Shown one piece after another: positions 52,489 through 60,764 of a stretch of DNA of 64,000 nt. A program made the position numbers and the translations under genes. Within the stretch, counting starts at the first letter, position 1. Each line of letters starts with the position of its first letter. This stretch comes from Nitrospirillum sp034653355. Its GTDB lineage: Bacteria; Pseudomonadota; Alphaproteobacteria; Azospirillales; Azospirillaceae. The notes under the pieces were generated by a model, which was given only the letters and a program-made list of their open reading frames with translations, did not search any database and was not told where the DNA came from. The stretch spans positions 744,001 to 808,000 of the forward strand of contig NZ_JAYEER010000004.1 of assembly GCF_034653355.1 (NCBI RefSeq), written 5' to 3'.

Positions 52489-54258
52489 ATGGGCATTCTG
52501 AACGGACCCCGGATCAACTTCTGGGGCGGCATCCGGACCAACGTCTGCACGGCCAACAATTCGGATACGGTCACGGTGGGAAGCAGCAAGCTGCAAATCC
52601 TGGATTTGGCGGCATCCAAGGTGAACCCCAAATACGCCGGAGATACGGACGAACAGCTCATCAATTACCTGCGCCAGGACCCCGGCAGCTGGAACTATTA
52701 CGGCGATTACCTGGTGAATCTGGTGGATGCCCAAGTCAGCAGCCAAGGTCCCGCCGGTGGCGTGGTGGAGGGGGGCGACCTGACGGGGCAGCCTGTGTAT
52801 CTCCTGGGGTCCGTCGATCCCGTGACCAAGCAGCCTCCCGTTTTCGGCGCCGTCATGGTCGACCTGGACCCCAGCGGGGTGACCAGCACCCAGATTTTCG
52901 TGGGCGGCCTGCAGATCGGCGCGTCGACGGCGCCTAAGCTGCTGATCCACCATGACGCCGTCTGCTCAAGCCACTCGGTGGCCCTGCGCATCCCCGGGGG
53001 GCCGGGCTCGGGCGCGTTCAGCGGCACGTTCCAGGTGACCTTCCCCAAGTCGGCGGTGACGCAATACGACACCAGCAGTCCCGTCATCGCCGCCATCATG
53101 AACGACGCGCGGGCCACGGGCTTCGTGCTGCGCTTTTCGATGTTCGAGATGGCGCCGCCGCTGTCCACGGCGGAACGCCTTCAGGCCTATGAGGCTAATA
53201 CCAATCCCTCCAACCCCAGCTCGGGGCGGGTCATCGGCACCTTGGGGCCGCATTACCAGGGCGAGCCCGATACCTGCCCGCCCGGACGGCTGTTGCTGAA
53301 CAAGGCCGCGCCAGGGATTGCCCAAGGATACTATGCCGAGGGCTACGCCATCGTCGACGCGGCATCGAACATGCTCAGCATCGACACCGTCAATCTGATG
53401 ATGAAGCAGGCCTTCCGCGCCAACGTCAAAGACATCTCGGGGCCCATCGGGCCCAATGTCGACTATGGCCCCATCGCCGTCGGCGTCGGTTCCACCAAAG
53501 GGTCGCTTGGCGTCACGTTCAATGCCCGGCCGACGGACTACTACAAATATGGCGGCATCGTCGATGTGCCGCTGACCGAGCAGCAGGCGCAGCTGGCGGC
53601 GGCCCTGCCCATCACACTGACGGGCCGCAACGGTGCCAACAGTCTCGACGTCACCGAGGAGTCGCTGCGCATCTACGGCGACGCCCGCAACATCTACCTG
53701 GATGACCTGCCCGGCAGCCAGGCGGTCTACTCTTTCATTGTCGCCTACCTGGGCGGGCCGCTGCCGGTGGACATGACATTCAACCTCACCAGTTCCAGCT
53801 CCGGCACTATAGCCAATCCGAATTACCTGACCTTCCCGCCCCACGTGGCGGTGCAGAAGGGGCAGAGCAGGCTCAGCTTCACCGTCGGCGACCAGGGCAA
53901 CGCCAATTTCGGCTTCGAGTGCCTGACCATCAAGAACGGTTCGAGCGCGTACTTCGTCAATTTCCGCAAGTATCAGAAAACGGACTTCGGCATTCCCAAG
54001 GGCGCCACGGTCACATGGCAGCAGGCCTACGAATACGCCTTGCGCTTCCACTACATCGTCTTCCCGGCCATGTCGTTGCGCCTGCCGCTTAACGACATGG
54101 GGACGGTGGTCGCCACGGCCGACCAGTTCCTGGCCCGCCTGTCCCCGGCCTATCGCCACACCACGCTGTGCATGCCCATCACCCGCAGTCTGTCGCCCAG
54201 CCAGATCCAGCTGATGGACTGCTTCCTGTCCAACAAGCCTTGGGCCCCGCTTCCCTGA
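52489..54258 (+). CDS. VioB N-terminal-domain-like protein B
   Basis: 589 residues, no signal peptide. Close in outline to the VioB N-terminal half: MGILNGPRINFWGGIRTNV at the start, FVLRFSMFEMAPPLST with GTLGPHYQGEPDTCPPGRLL, then YYKYGGIVDVPLTE, RIYGDARNIYLDD, and near the end FHYIVFPAMSLRLPLND and CMPITRSLSPSQIQLMD. Each can be matched in order to VioB positions (for example NHGIVDLPL and SDASNLYLEA). The ferritin-like part is missing and is supplied by the separate gene at 50032. Last gene of the cluster; a terminator follows. Confidence 0.8.
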   Translation: MGILNGPRINFWGGIRTNVCTANNSDTVTVGSSKLQILDLAASKVNPKYAGDTDEQLINYLRQDPGSWNYYGDYLVNLVDAQVSSQGPAGGVVEGGDLTGQPVYLLGSVDPVTKQPPVFGAVMVDLDPSGVTSTQIFVGGLQIGASTAPKLLIHHDAVCSSHSVALRIPGGPGSGAFSGTFQVTFPKSAVTQYDTSSPVIAAIMNDARATGFVLRFSMFEMAPPLSTAERLQAYEANTNPSNPSSGRVIGTLGPHYQGEPDTCPPGRLLLNKAAPGIAQGYYAEGYAIVDAASNMLSIDTVNLMMKQAFRANVKDISGPIGPNVDYGPIAVGVGSTKGSLGVTFNARPTDYYKYGGIVDVPLTEQQAQLAAALPITLTGRNGANSLDVTEESLRIYGDARNIYLDDLPGSQAVYSFIVAYLGGPLPVDMTFNLTSSSSGTIANPNYLTFPPHVAVQKGQSRLSFTVGDQGNANFGFECLTIKNGSSAYFVNFRKYQKTDFGIPKGATVTWQQAYEYALRFHYIVFPAMSLRLPLNDMGTVVATADQFLARLSPAYRHTTLCMPITRSLSPSQIQLMDCFLSNKPWAPLP

Positions 54259-54284
54259 GCGGTCGCCGATCATTCCATGACGAT

Positions 54285-54320
54285 GGCCCGCTCTCGGGTT
54301 CGAGGGCGGGCCTTGTTCAT
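54285..54320 (+). terminator. Terminator after the VioB-like cluster
   Basis: GGCCCGC (54285-54291) pairs with GCGGGCC (54306-54312), with an inner CTCG/CGAG stem and GGTT loop, then a T-richer TTGTTCATT. It is placed 26 bases after the stop of the last VioB-like gene. Confidence 0.75.
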
Positions 54321-54453
54321 TCCTGGCGCAACCCGCGCCATTGATTGCGCGACGCGCACGAAAATTGTTGAGGTGGGTGTCGGTTCCCGGCGGCGCCGTT
54401 CGTCGTTCCACTGAGAGGCTCCAAGGCGCGGGCTCAAACGAGGGAGGCGGACG

Positions 54454-54567
54454 ATGCGGGTCATGGTGTTCGCGAAGGCCACCGAGGACAGGGGGAGGGG
54501 CGTGCCGCCCGGGGGCACCGGGTCTCGCCTGATGACATCGTGCATAGGCAAGGGAGGCTGCCGATGA
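54454..54567 (+). pseudogene. N-terminal remnant of a YCII/DGPF-domain gene
   Basis: A 37-codon frame with a good ribosome site (GGGAGG) whose start MRVMVFAKATEDRGRG resembles the N terminus of DGPF/YCII-related proteins, often next to ECF sigma genes. It loses similarity after about 16 residues and stops at the GST start (ATGA overlap). Probably the leftover of a deletion; a leader peptide is another possibility. Confidence 0.4.
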
Positions 54568-55214
54568 ACCCCACCATCACCGCCTTTGAGCTGTCGCCTG
54601 ACCGCGGCAGGGGACTGGCGCGGGACATGCGCGTGCGTTGGGCATTGGAAGAGACGGGGCGGCCTTATGACGTGCGGCTGCTGTCATTCAGCGCCATGAA
54701 GGAGCCGGCCCATCGGGCGCGCCATCCGTTCGGGCAAATTCCCACCTATGAGGACGGCGGCCTGGTGCTGTTCGAGTCCGGGGCCATCGTGCTCCACATC
54801 GCGCAATGCCACGCTGGCCTGTTGCCCGGCGAGGCTGGTGCCCGGGCGCGGGCCATCAGCTGGATGTTCGCGGCGCTCAACACGGTTGAGCCGCCCATCC
54901 TCGACCTCCAGACCGTCATGTTCCTGGAACGCGACAAAAGCTGGTTCGAGGAACGCCGGGCGATGGTCAAGGATGGCATCCGCCGGCGCCTGGATGAGCT
55001 TTCCAGTTATCTGGGCGATGCCGACTGGCTGGATGGCGCGTTCAGCGCCGGCGACCTGCTGATGGTGTCGGTGCTGTTGCGGGTGAAGGCGGCCGGCATC
55101 CTGGATGAGTATCCCACCCTTGCCGCCTATGTCGCCCGCGGCGAAGCCCGGCCGGCCTACCAGCGCGCCTTCGCCGCCCAGCTGGCGGTCTTCACCGCCG
55201 CGTCGGGCGGCTGA
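54564..55214 (+). CDS. Glutathione S-transferase family protein
   Basis: 216 residues. The thioredoxin-like N-terminal half has VRWALEETGRPYDVRLLSF, GQIPTYEDGGLVLFESGAIVLHIA (cis-Pro and Glu-Ser glutathione site), followed by an all-helical C-terminal half with DWLDGAFSAGDLLMVSVL. A GGGAGG ribosome site precedes ATG 54564. A second GST-like gene follows in 24 bases. The substrate is unknown. Confidence 0.9.
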   Translation: MNPTITAFELSPDRGRGLARDMRVRWALEETGRPYDVRLLSFSAMKEPAHRARHPFGQIPTYEDGGLVLFESGAIVLHIAQCHAGLLPGEAGARARAISWMFAALNTVEPPILDLQTVMFLERDKSWFEERRAMVKDGIRRRLDELSSYLGDADWLDGAFSAGDLLMVSVLLRVKAAGILDEYPTLAAYVARGEARPAYQRAFAAQLAVFTAASGG

Positions 55215-55238
55215 CAGGGCAGGGAGGGGCACGGAAGG

Positions 55239-55868
55239 ATGATCAGGGTGTTCGGTGGAGGGACCTCGCGGTCGTTACGGGTCGCGTGGTTGCTGGAGGA
55301 GATGGGCATTCCTTATCTCATCAGGCCGGTGGACCTGCTGGCCGGTGGTGAGGACGCGGAGTTCCGGGCGGTCAATCCCGCCGGGTTCATCCCGGTGATG
55401 CAGGATGGCGACGTCACCATGGTCGAATCCATCGCGATCATGGAGTATCTGATGGCCCGCTACGGCCCGACGCCGCTGGCGCCAGCCCCGGATCATCCCA
55501 CCTTCCCCCTGTATCAGCAGTTCCTGCACCTGGGCGAAGCCGGCCTGGCCGCCTCCATCTACTTCGTCGGCGGCAGCCGCCATTTCGCGCCCGAGGCCGA
55601 GCGGCGCAACTGGACCGCCCGCCAGGCGCTGGACGTGTTCGAGAGCCGGCTGGGGCTGGTGACCCGGCAACTGGCGCGCGCGCCCTACCTCGCGGGCGAG
55701 ACGTTCACGGCGGCCGATATCTCCGTGGCCTACGCCCGGGATTTGGCCCAACGGTTCGGCGACTTGGTCCTGGGCGAGGGGGAGCGGGCCTATATGGCGC
55801 GCACCAACGGGCGCGATGCTTACCAGCGGGCCTTGGCGACATCCCGGGCGGCGATGGGGGGCGCCTAG
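55239..55868 (+). CDS. Glutathione S-transferase family protein
   Basis: 209 residues. SRSLRVAWLLEEMGIPYLIRPVD, NPAGFIPVMQDGDVTMVESIAIMEYL (glutathione-binding region) and the helical domain with YLAGETFTAADISVAYA. Only distantly like its upstream neighbour. It is followed by the frameshifted TetR gene and its probable operator, 29 bases later. Confidence 0.9.
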   Translation: MIRVFGGGTSRSLRVAWLLEEMGIPYLIRPVDLLAGGEDAEFRAVNPAGFIPVMQDGDVTMVESIAIMEYLMARYGPTPLAPAPDHPTFPLYQQFLHLGEAGLAASIYFVGGSRHFAPEAERRNWTARQALDVFESRLGLVTRQLARAPYLAGETFTAADISVAYARDLAQRFGDLVLGEGERAYMARTNGRDAYQRALATSRAAMGGA

Positions 55869-55897
55869 CCGAGGGGGCGTCACGAGGCTTGACACGC

Positions 55898-55917
55898 AAC
55901 CTACTAGAAGGTAGGTT
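55898..55917. promoter_or_regulatory. Probable TetR operator, copy 1
   Basis: AACCTAC and GTAGGTT form a perfect inverted repeat around TAGAAG, six bases before the TetR start codon. The left nine bases of the core (ACCTACTAG) recur at 56555-56563. This is the expected place and form of an autoregulatory TetR site. Confidence 0.6.
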
Positions 55918-55923
55918 TTGCGC

Positions 55924-56506
55924 ATGAGCAATCTTACCTCCACAGCGGATGAGATTCTGGCCTGCGCGCGGTCGCTGGTCATGGCGGGCGGCTACAACGG
56001 CTTCAGCTACGCTGACATCGCCGCGGTTGTCGGCATCCGCAAGGCCAGCATCCACCACCACTTTCCCAACAAGGTGGATTCTGGTGCGCACCCTTGTCGC
56101 CCGCTACCGCGAGGAGGCGCGGGTCGGGATCGCGGATCTGGAGCGCCATGTTCCCGACCCCCTCGGGCAACTGCGGAGCTACGCCGGGTATTGGGAGGGA
56201 TGCATCACGGACGCCAGCGCCTCCTTCTGCATCTGCGCCCTGCTGGCCAGTGAACTGCCTATCCTGCCGGAAGAGGTGGCGCTGGAGGTCCGGGCGCATT
56301 TCCGTTTCCTGTCGGCCTGGCTGACCTCCGTGTTCGAGCGTGGGGCGCAGCAGAAGCTGTTCCACCTCGCCGGGGCACCGCGGGCGGAGGCGGAGACGTT
56401 CATGGCCGCCATCCACGGGGCCATGCTGTCCGCGCGAGCCTATGGCGACCCCAAGATGTTCGGGGTCGTCACGACCCCCCTGCTTGATCGGCTTTCCGCG
56501 CGGTAG
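55924..56506 (+). pseudogene. TetR family regulator, frameshifted
   Basis: The HTH half is read in one frame from ATG 55924 (MSNLTSTADEIL; YADIAAVVGIRKASIHHHFPNKVD) and the ligand half in another (LVRTLVARYREEARVG to TTPLLDRLSAR). The frames join exactly at GTGGATTCTGGTG (56074-56086): removing one T at 56079-56080 gives NKVDLVRTLV, the normal family order. So a one-base insertion breaks the gene, or the base is a sequencing error. The full product would have about 193 residues. It has its own operator-like site, shared with the membrane protein gene downstream. Confidence 0.85.
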
Positions 56507-56554
56507 GAATGCCACCCTGATGCCGGGCGGCGTATTCGCGTGCCTGAAATACCT

Positions 56555-56571
56555 ACCTACTAGTCGGATGT
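56555..56571. promoter_or_regulatory. Probable TetR operator, copy 2
   Basis: ACCTACTAG-TCGGATGT repeats the ACCTACTAG core of the site at 55898-55917 and keeps the GG after it, but the right arm is less perfect. It lies about 50 bases before the small membrane protein gene, which suggests that this gene is in the TetR regulon. Confidence 0.5.
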
Positions 56572-56618
56572 TATCGTGGCGTCCGTATTTCCCCTTTTCC
56601 GAACTCATGGAGATCGAC

Positions 56619-57107
56619 ATGTTTGGAATTTCACCCCTGGGCTGGGTGCACACGCTCGGCAGCCTTCCCGCCATTCCGCTGGCCTTGTACATGTTCGCGC
56701 GTCACGGGCGGATCGTGCCGCGGTCGGGGCCTGGCGCCGTCTATTTCGTGTCGATGCTGATCGGGGCCGTCACGGTGTTTCTGGTCGCCCATCAACCCGT
56801 CAGCTACGGCATCGCGGTGGTGACCATCCTGGTGCTGCTGGCCGGATATGGGGTCGGGCGCGTTCCCGGCCTGGGTCGCGCGGCCAGGTATCTGGAGACG
56901 ATTTTCCTCAGCCTGACGGCCTTCCTGCTGATGGTGCCGACGGTCAGCGAAACCCTGCGCCGCGTCCCCGATGGCCACCCCCTGGTCACCGACCTGAAGT
57001 CGCCGCTTCTGCTCGGCGCCCAGGCGGCCCTTTTCGCCATGTTGGTCATCGGCGTGGCCGCCCAGATCCTCTTCCTGCGCCGGCAGGGCAAGGCCGCCGT
57101 CTCATGA
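56619..57107 (+). CDS. Small four-helix membrane protein, unknown
   Basis: 162 residues with four hydrophobic segments (LGWVHTLGSLPAIPLALYMF; AVYFVSMLIGAVTVFLVA; GIAVVTILVLLAGYGVG; and the last FAMLVIGVAAQILFL). The ATG at 56619 has GGAGA six bases before; ATG 56607 is possible. The family was not recognised; it looks like uncharacterised inner-membrane proteins. The upstream operator-like site links it to the broken TetR gene, so it might now be unregulated. Confidence 0.75.
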   Translation: MFGISPLGWVHTLGSLPAIPLALYMFARHGRIVPRSGPGAVYFVSMLIGAVTVFLVAHQPVSYGIAVVTILVLLAGYGVGRVPGLGRAARYLETIFLSLTAFLLMVPTVSETLRRVPDGHPLVTDLKSPLLLGAQAALFAMLVIGVAAQILFLRRQGKAAVS

Positions 57108-57264
57108 CGGCCGCGCCCCTGGCCGCCTACGCTGCCAACAAAAACCACCGGCATCGTCCAAACGGGACATGTATCTACAATCACAGGTGCCGCAAGACGG
57201 TATAGGCATGGCGAAACAACCAGGCGAGGGGTTCGGGCCCCTCCGTTTCGCGAGGACCGCCCCC

Positions 57265-58188
57265 ATGCTGAAACTGCTTGCCGCGAGTGTGGCCGCCTTA
57301 TGGTGCCTTGGCGTCGGTGCCGCCAGCGCCAAGGTCATGCCGTTCCCGTCCACTTGCCACGCGCGGCAGGTCCCGGCCAACGGCACCACCCTGCACGTCC
57401 GCGTCTGCGGCAGCGGCCCCGCCGTCGTCCTGGTGCATGGCTATGGGGAGACTGGCGACATGTGGGCACCGCTGGCTGCCGACCTGATGCGCGATCACAC
57501 CGTGATCGTGCCCGACCTGCGCGGCATGGGCCTGTCCGCGCGCGCCACCAGCGGTTTCGACAAGAAGACGCAAGGCCAGGATATCGCGGGCGTGCTGGAC
57601 GCGCTGGGTATCGGCAAGGTCGATCTGGTCACCCACGACATCGGCAACATGGTGGGCTACGCCTTCGCGGCCCAGAACCGCGATCGCGTCACCCGCTTCG
57701 TTCTGATGGACGCGCCCATTCCCGGCGTCGGCCCATGGGACGAGATCCTGAAAAGCCCGCTGCTTTGGCATTTCCGCTTCGGCGGCCCGGACATGGAACG
57801 GCTGGTGGCGGGGCGGGAGCGCATCTATCTCGACCGCTTCTGGAACGAGTTCTCCGCCGATCCGCGCAAGTTCGATGAGGCCTCACGCCAGCATTACGCG
57901 GCCCTCTACGCCCGGCCCGGCGCCATGCATGCCGGGTTCGAGCAATTCAAGGCCTTCGACCAGGATGTGAAGGACGACCAGGCCTTCCTGGCCCAGGGGC
58001 CGCTGACCATGCCGGTCCTGGCCATTGGCGGCGACCATTCCTTCGGTCCCACCATGGCGGTGGTGGCGCGCGCCGCCGCCAGCAATGTGCAGGAACTGGT
58101 CATTCCTCAATCCGGCCATTGGCTGATGGAGGAACAGCCGGCGGCGACGGTCGCCGCCATCCGCGCCTTCCTGGATGCCAAGGTGTGA
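57265..58188 (+). CDS. Secreted epoxide-hydrolase-like alpha/beta hydrolase
   Basis: 307 residues with a signal peptide (MLKLLAASVAALWCLGVGAASA). Oxyanion HG at 59-60 (VLVHGYGETGDMW) and the elbow VTHDIGNMVGY with Asp125 as nucleophile, as in epoxide hydrolases and haloalkane dehalogenases and not Ser-type esterases. The C-terminal IPQSGHWLMEEQP has the catalytic His. The GAGGA site and signal peptide support ATG 57265, although the frame is open upstream. An exported epoxide hydrolase-like enzyme may detoxify outside compounds. Confidence 0.9.
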   Translation: MLKLLAASVAALWCLGVGAASAKVMPFPSTCHARQVPANGTTLHVRVCGSGPAVVLVHGYGETGDMWAPLAADLMRDHTVIVPDLRGMGLSARATSGFDKKTQGQDIAGVLDALGIGKVDLVTHDIGNMVGYAFAAQNRDRVTRFVLMDAPIPGVGPWDEILKSPLLWHFRFGGPDMERLVAGRERIYLDRFWNEFSADPRKFDEASRQHYAALYARPGAMHAGFEQFKAFDQDVKDDQAFLAQGPLTMPVLAIGGDHSFGPTMAVVARAAASNVQELVIPQSGHWLMEEQPAATVAAIRAFLDAKV

Positions 58189-58223
58189 AGCCCCGGTGGG
58201 GCGCCCCGGCGTGATCTTGGCGG

Positions 58224-58670
58224 TCAATCGCCCGATCGTAGATGAATCAGCGGATAGCTCCGCCCCTGGCCGTCGAGGGCGGAGCGTCCGGTGGGGCGGA
58301 AGCCCAACCGCTCATAAAAACCCACGGCCTGACCGTTCTGCTCGTTCACGTCGGTGGTGAGGACGGAATGCAGGGTCAGGGCATGGGCCACCAGCCGGCG
58401 CCCGACCCCTGCCCCCCTGTGGTCGGGATCGACGAACAGCGCTTCCATATGCGCGCCGTTCAGCAGCATGAAGCCGATGGGCCGGTCGGTGGCATCGACC
58501 GCCAGCCACAGCGGGGCCGCGGGCAGGAAGCCCGCCACCTCCGCATCGATGGCCGCCCTGTCCGAGGGTGTCAGGAAGTGGTGGGTGGCGTCGACTGCCC
58601 GGCGCCAGATGTCGAGGATCCTGACCCCGTCGCGAGGGGTGGACGGCCTAATAGTGATTGGGTTGATCAA
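58224..58670 (-). CDS. GNAT family N-acetyltransferase (YjaB-like)
   Basis: 148 residues from a TTG start with GAGGGG six bases before; a GTG at 58733 is another option. Close in pattern to E. coli YjaB: IWRRAVDATHHFLTP, FLPAAPLWLAVDATDRPIGFMLLNG, MEALFVDPDHRGAGVGRRLV (acetyl-CoA loop) and NEQNGQAVGFYERLGF. The acceptor is unknown. Convergent with the hydrolase gene before it. Confidence 0.88.
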   Translation of the reverse strand: MINPITIRPSTPRDGVRILDIWRRAVDATHHFLTPSDRAAIDAEVAGFLPAAPLWLAVDATDRPIGFMLLNGAHMEALFVDPDHRGAGVGRRLVAHALTLHSVLTTDVNEQNGQAVGFYERLGFRPTGRSALDGQGRSYPLIHLRSGD

Positions 58671-58798
58671 TGGTTGCCCCTCGGCCGTTGTGAATGGCCG
58701 GTGAGGACACACGCCCCTCCATTCTACTGTCACTGACGGCCGTCACTCCCGCCCAGCCGGTGCCGATCGCACGTCTCCAGGAGGGGAAGACGGCTTGG

Positions 58799-59728
58799 TT
58801 ACCCCACCTCATCCCGGCCGGCCAGGTTCGCGGCGAAGAATGCGGAAAGCTTTTCCACCGCCGCCGTGACGGGCACCTCCCTGTCATAGAGGTCAACGTG
58901 GGTGGCGCCCTCGATCCAGGCCCACTGCTTGGGTTCCCGCGCCAGGCGGAAGGCCTCCTGCGCCATCCAGGCGGTGACCGCCTCGCTGCCCACCACCAGC
59001 AGCAGGGGGCGGGGCGCGATCATGTCGATGAAGCGGAAGGCGTCGAAGGCGGCGATGCGGTCGATGCTGCTCCAGGTCAGGGTCTTGGCGGAACGGGGGT
59101 GCCGGCCCCGGTCAGTACAATAGTACTCATAGCCCTCGAAGGCGTGCCGGCCTTGGGCCTGAGCCTCGTCCGCCGTGGCCGGGAACAGGGGCAGGGCGCC
59201 CATGCCGTCGCCCCGCGCTTCCGCCGTGCGGGCGGTGGTGGCGGCATCGAGCATCTGCCGCAGCACGGCGGGGGATAGCGTGCCATCGGCGCCGTGGCGG
59301 AAATGGCGGCCGATGTCCGCGGCGCTGACCGTCGCCACCGCCCGGATACGGGTATCGGTGGCCGCCGCCGCTATGACGTAGCCGCCCGAGGCGCAAATAC
59401 CCAGGGCGCCGATGCGGGCCGGGTCGACGGTGTCCAGCGCGCTCAAGTAGGAGGTGGCGGCCTTGAAGTCCTCCACCCGTTGCGCCGGATCTTCCAGGCC
59501 CCGGGGCAGCCCTTCGCTCTCGCCCTGATGGGCGGCGTCGAAGGCCAGGGTGATGAAGCCCTGGTCCGCCAGGTGGCGGGCGTAGAGGCCGGCTGTCTGC
59601 TCCTTCACCGCGCTACCGGGATGGCCGACGATGATGGCGGGACGCGGCTGCGCCGTGGGGGCGTCCGGCATGTAAAGGTGCGCCGCGATTTTCAGGCCGG
59701 CACTTGGGAAGCTGACATCCGTTCTCAT
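58799..59728 (-). CDS. Alpha/beta hydrolase (dienelactone hydrolase-like)
   Basis: 309 residues. FPSAGLKIAAHLYMPDA at the N terminus, IIVGHPGSAVKEQTAGLYA, then the nucleophile elbow LGICASGGYVIAAA (Ser), and His in IEGATHVDLYD near the end. No signal peptide. The ATG at 59728 is used though the frame runs on. It is divergent from the AraC gene with 142 bases between, so that regulator is its probable controller. Confidence 0.9.
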   Translation of the reverse strand: MRTDVSFPSAGLKIAAHLYMPDAPTAQPRPAIIVGHPGSAVKEQTAGLYARHLADQGFITLAFDAAHQGESEGLPRGLEDPAQRVEDFKAATSYLSALDTVDPARIGALGICASGGYVIAAAATDTRIRAVATVSAADIGRHFRHGADGTLSPAVLRQMLDAATTARTAEARGDGMGALPLFPATADEAQAQGRHAFEGYEYYCTDRGRHPRSAKTLTWSSIDRIAAFDAFRFIDMIAPRPLLLVVGSEAVTAWMAQEAFRLAREPKQWAWIEGATHVDLYDREVPVTAAVEKLSAFFAANLAGRDEVG

Positions 59729-59870
59729 GGGAAGACTCCATTTCAGGTACCCCCATGGGATCAAAGAACCAGCCGCGGGCGGTAGAACGGGCCTGCCGAA
59801 TAAATGCATGATCCTGCCAAAATGGAGAGGATCACACACAAGCGCCCGCGCATGCGCTATGGTTGCCGGC

Positions 59871-60764
59871 ATGGACCCCTTCCTGCTGACCGACCTGCAA
59901 CGGCTGATGACCTGCCATGGCAAACTGGACGCCCCGGCGTTCCAGGCGCTGCCGGGCCTCACCCTGCTATCGGCCAGCGCGCCCACGCCGCCCATCGCGG
60001 AGGTGAGCGAACCGGTGTTCGCCCTGGTGGCGCGCGGCGCCAAGCGGGTCTGCCTGGGCGACCGCGTCTTCAGCTATGGCGCCGGCCAGTACCTGATCGT
60101 CTCCGTCGACCTGCCGCTGGAAGCGCATGTGGCGGAGGCGTCGATTGAGGCCCCTTACCTGGGCCTGGGCATCACCCTGCGGGCAGAGGCCATCGCGTCG
60201 CTGTTGCTGGAGGTGGGAAGCGGGCCGGTGCCCAAGTCCGGCCCGCCCGGCATCGCCGTGAGCGACCTCAGCGATGACTTGGTGGAGCCCGTCATCCGCC
60301 TGCTGCGCCTGGTGGATCGGCCGGCCGACCTGCCGGTGCTGGGGGCGGCCATCGAGCGGGAAATCCTTTGGCGCCTGATCAACGGGCCGCAAGGGGCCAT
60401 GGTGCGCCAGATCGGCCTCGCCGACAGCCGCATGGCCCAGATCGGCCGCGCCATCCGCTGGATCCGCGCCCACTTCGCCGAGGCCTTCCGCATCGAGGAT
60501 CTGGCGCGCTTGACGGGCATGAGCGTCACCTCCTTCCACCGGCATTTCCAGGGCGTCACCTCCATGACCCCCATCCAGTATCAGAAGCAGATACGGCTGC
60601 AGACGGCGCGGTCGCGGCTGATGGCGTCGGCGGAGGACGTGGCCGCCGTCGGCTTCGCCGTGGGCTACGATAGCCCCTCGCAGTTCAGCCGGGAATACCG
60701 CCGGCAGTTCGGCCAGGCGCCGGGACGGGACGGCAAGAGGCTGCGGAGAGTTGGGGGAAACTGA
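59871..60764 (+). CDS. AraC family transcriptional regulator
   Basis: 297 residues. N-terminal AraC_N domain (VFALVARGAKRVCLGDRVFSYG; YLIVSVDLPLEAHV) and two C-terminal HTH motifs (FRIEDLARLTGMSVTSFHRHF; DVAAVGFAVGYDSPSQFSREY). Divergent from the dienelactone hydrolase-like gene. ATG 59859 is an alternative start. Its stop overlaps the start of the next gene (TGATG), so the nucleotidyltransferase is translated with it. Confidence 0.93.
   Translation: MDPFLLTDLQRLMTCHGKLDAPAFQALPGLTLLSASAPTPPIAEVSEPVFALVARGAKRVCLGDRVFSYGAGQYLIVSVDLPLEAHVAEASIEAPYLGLGITLRAEAIASLLLEVGSGPVPKSGPPGIAVSDLSDDLVEPVIRLLRLVDRPADLPVLGAAIEREILWRLINGPQGAMVRQIGLADSRMAQIGRAIRWIRAHFAEAFRIEDLARLTGMSVTSFHRHFQGVTSMTPIQYQKQIRLQTARSRLMASAEDVAAVGFAVGYDSPSQFSREYRRQFGQAPGRDGKRLRRVGGN

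Noticed and set aside
54270..54551. 93-codon minus-strand frame between the VioB-like cluster and the GST genes
   Set aside because: Arg/Pro-rich with no motif, and it overlaps the terminator and the DGPF remnant on the other strand.
58671..58733. Upstream GTG start for the YjaB-like acetyltransferase
   Set aside because: The extra 21 residues have no counterpart in YjaB, while the TTG at 58670 has a good ribosome site and gives the family length.
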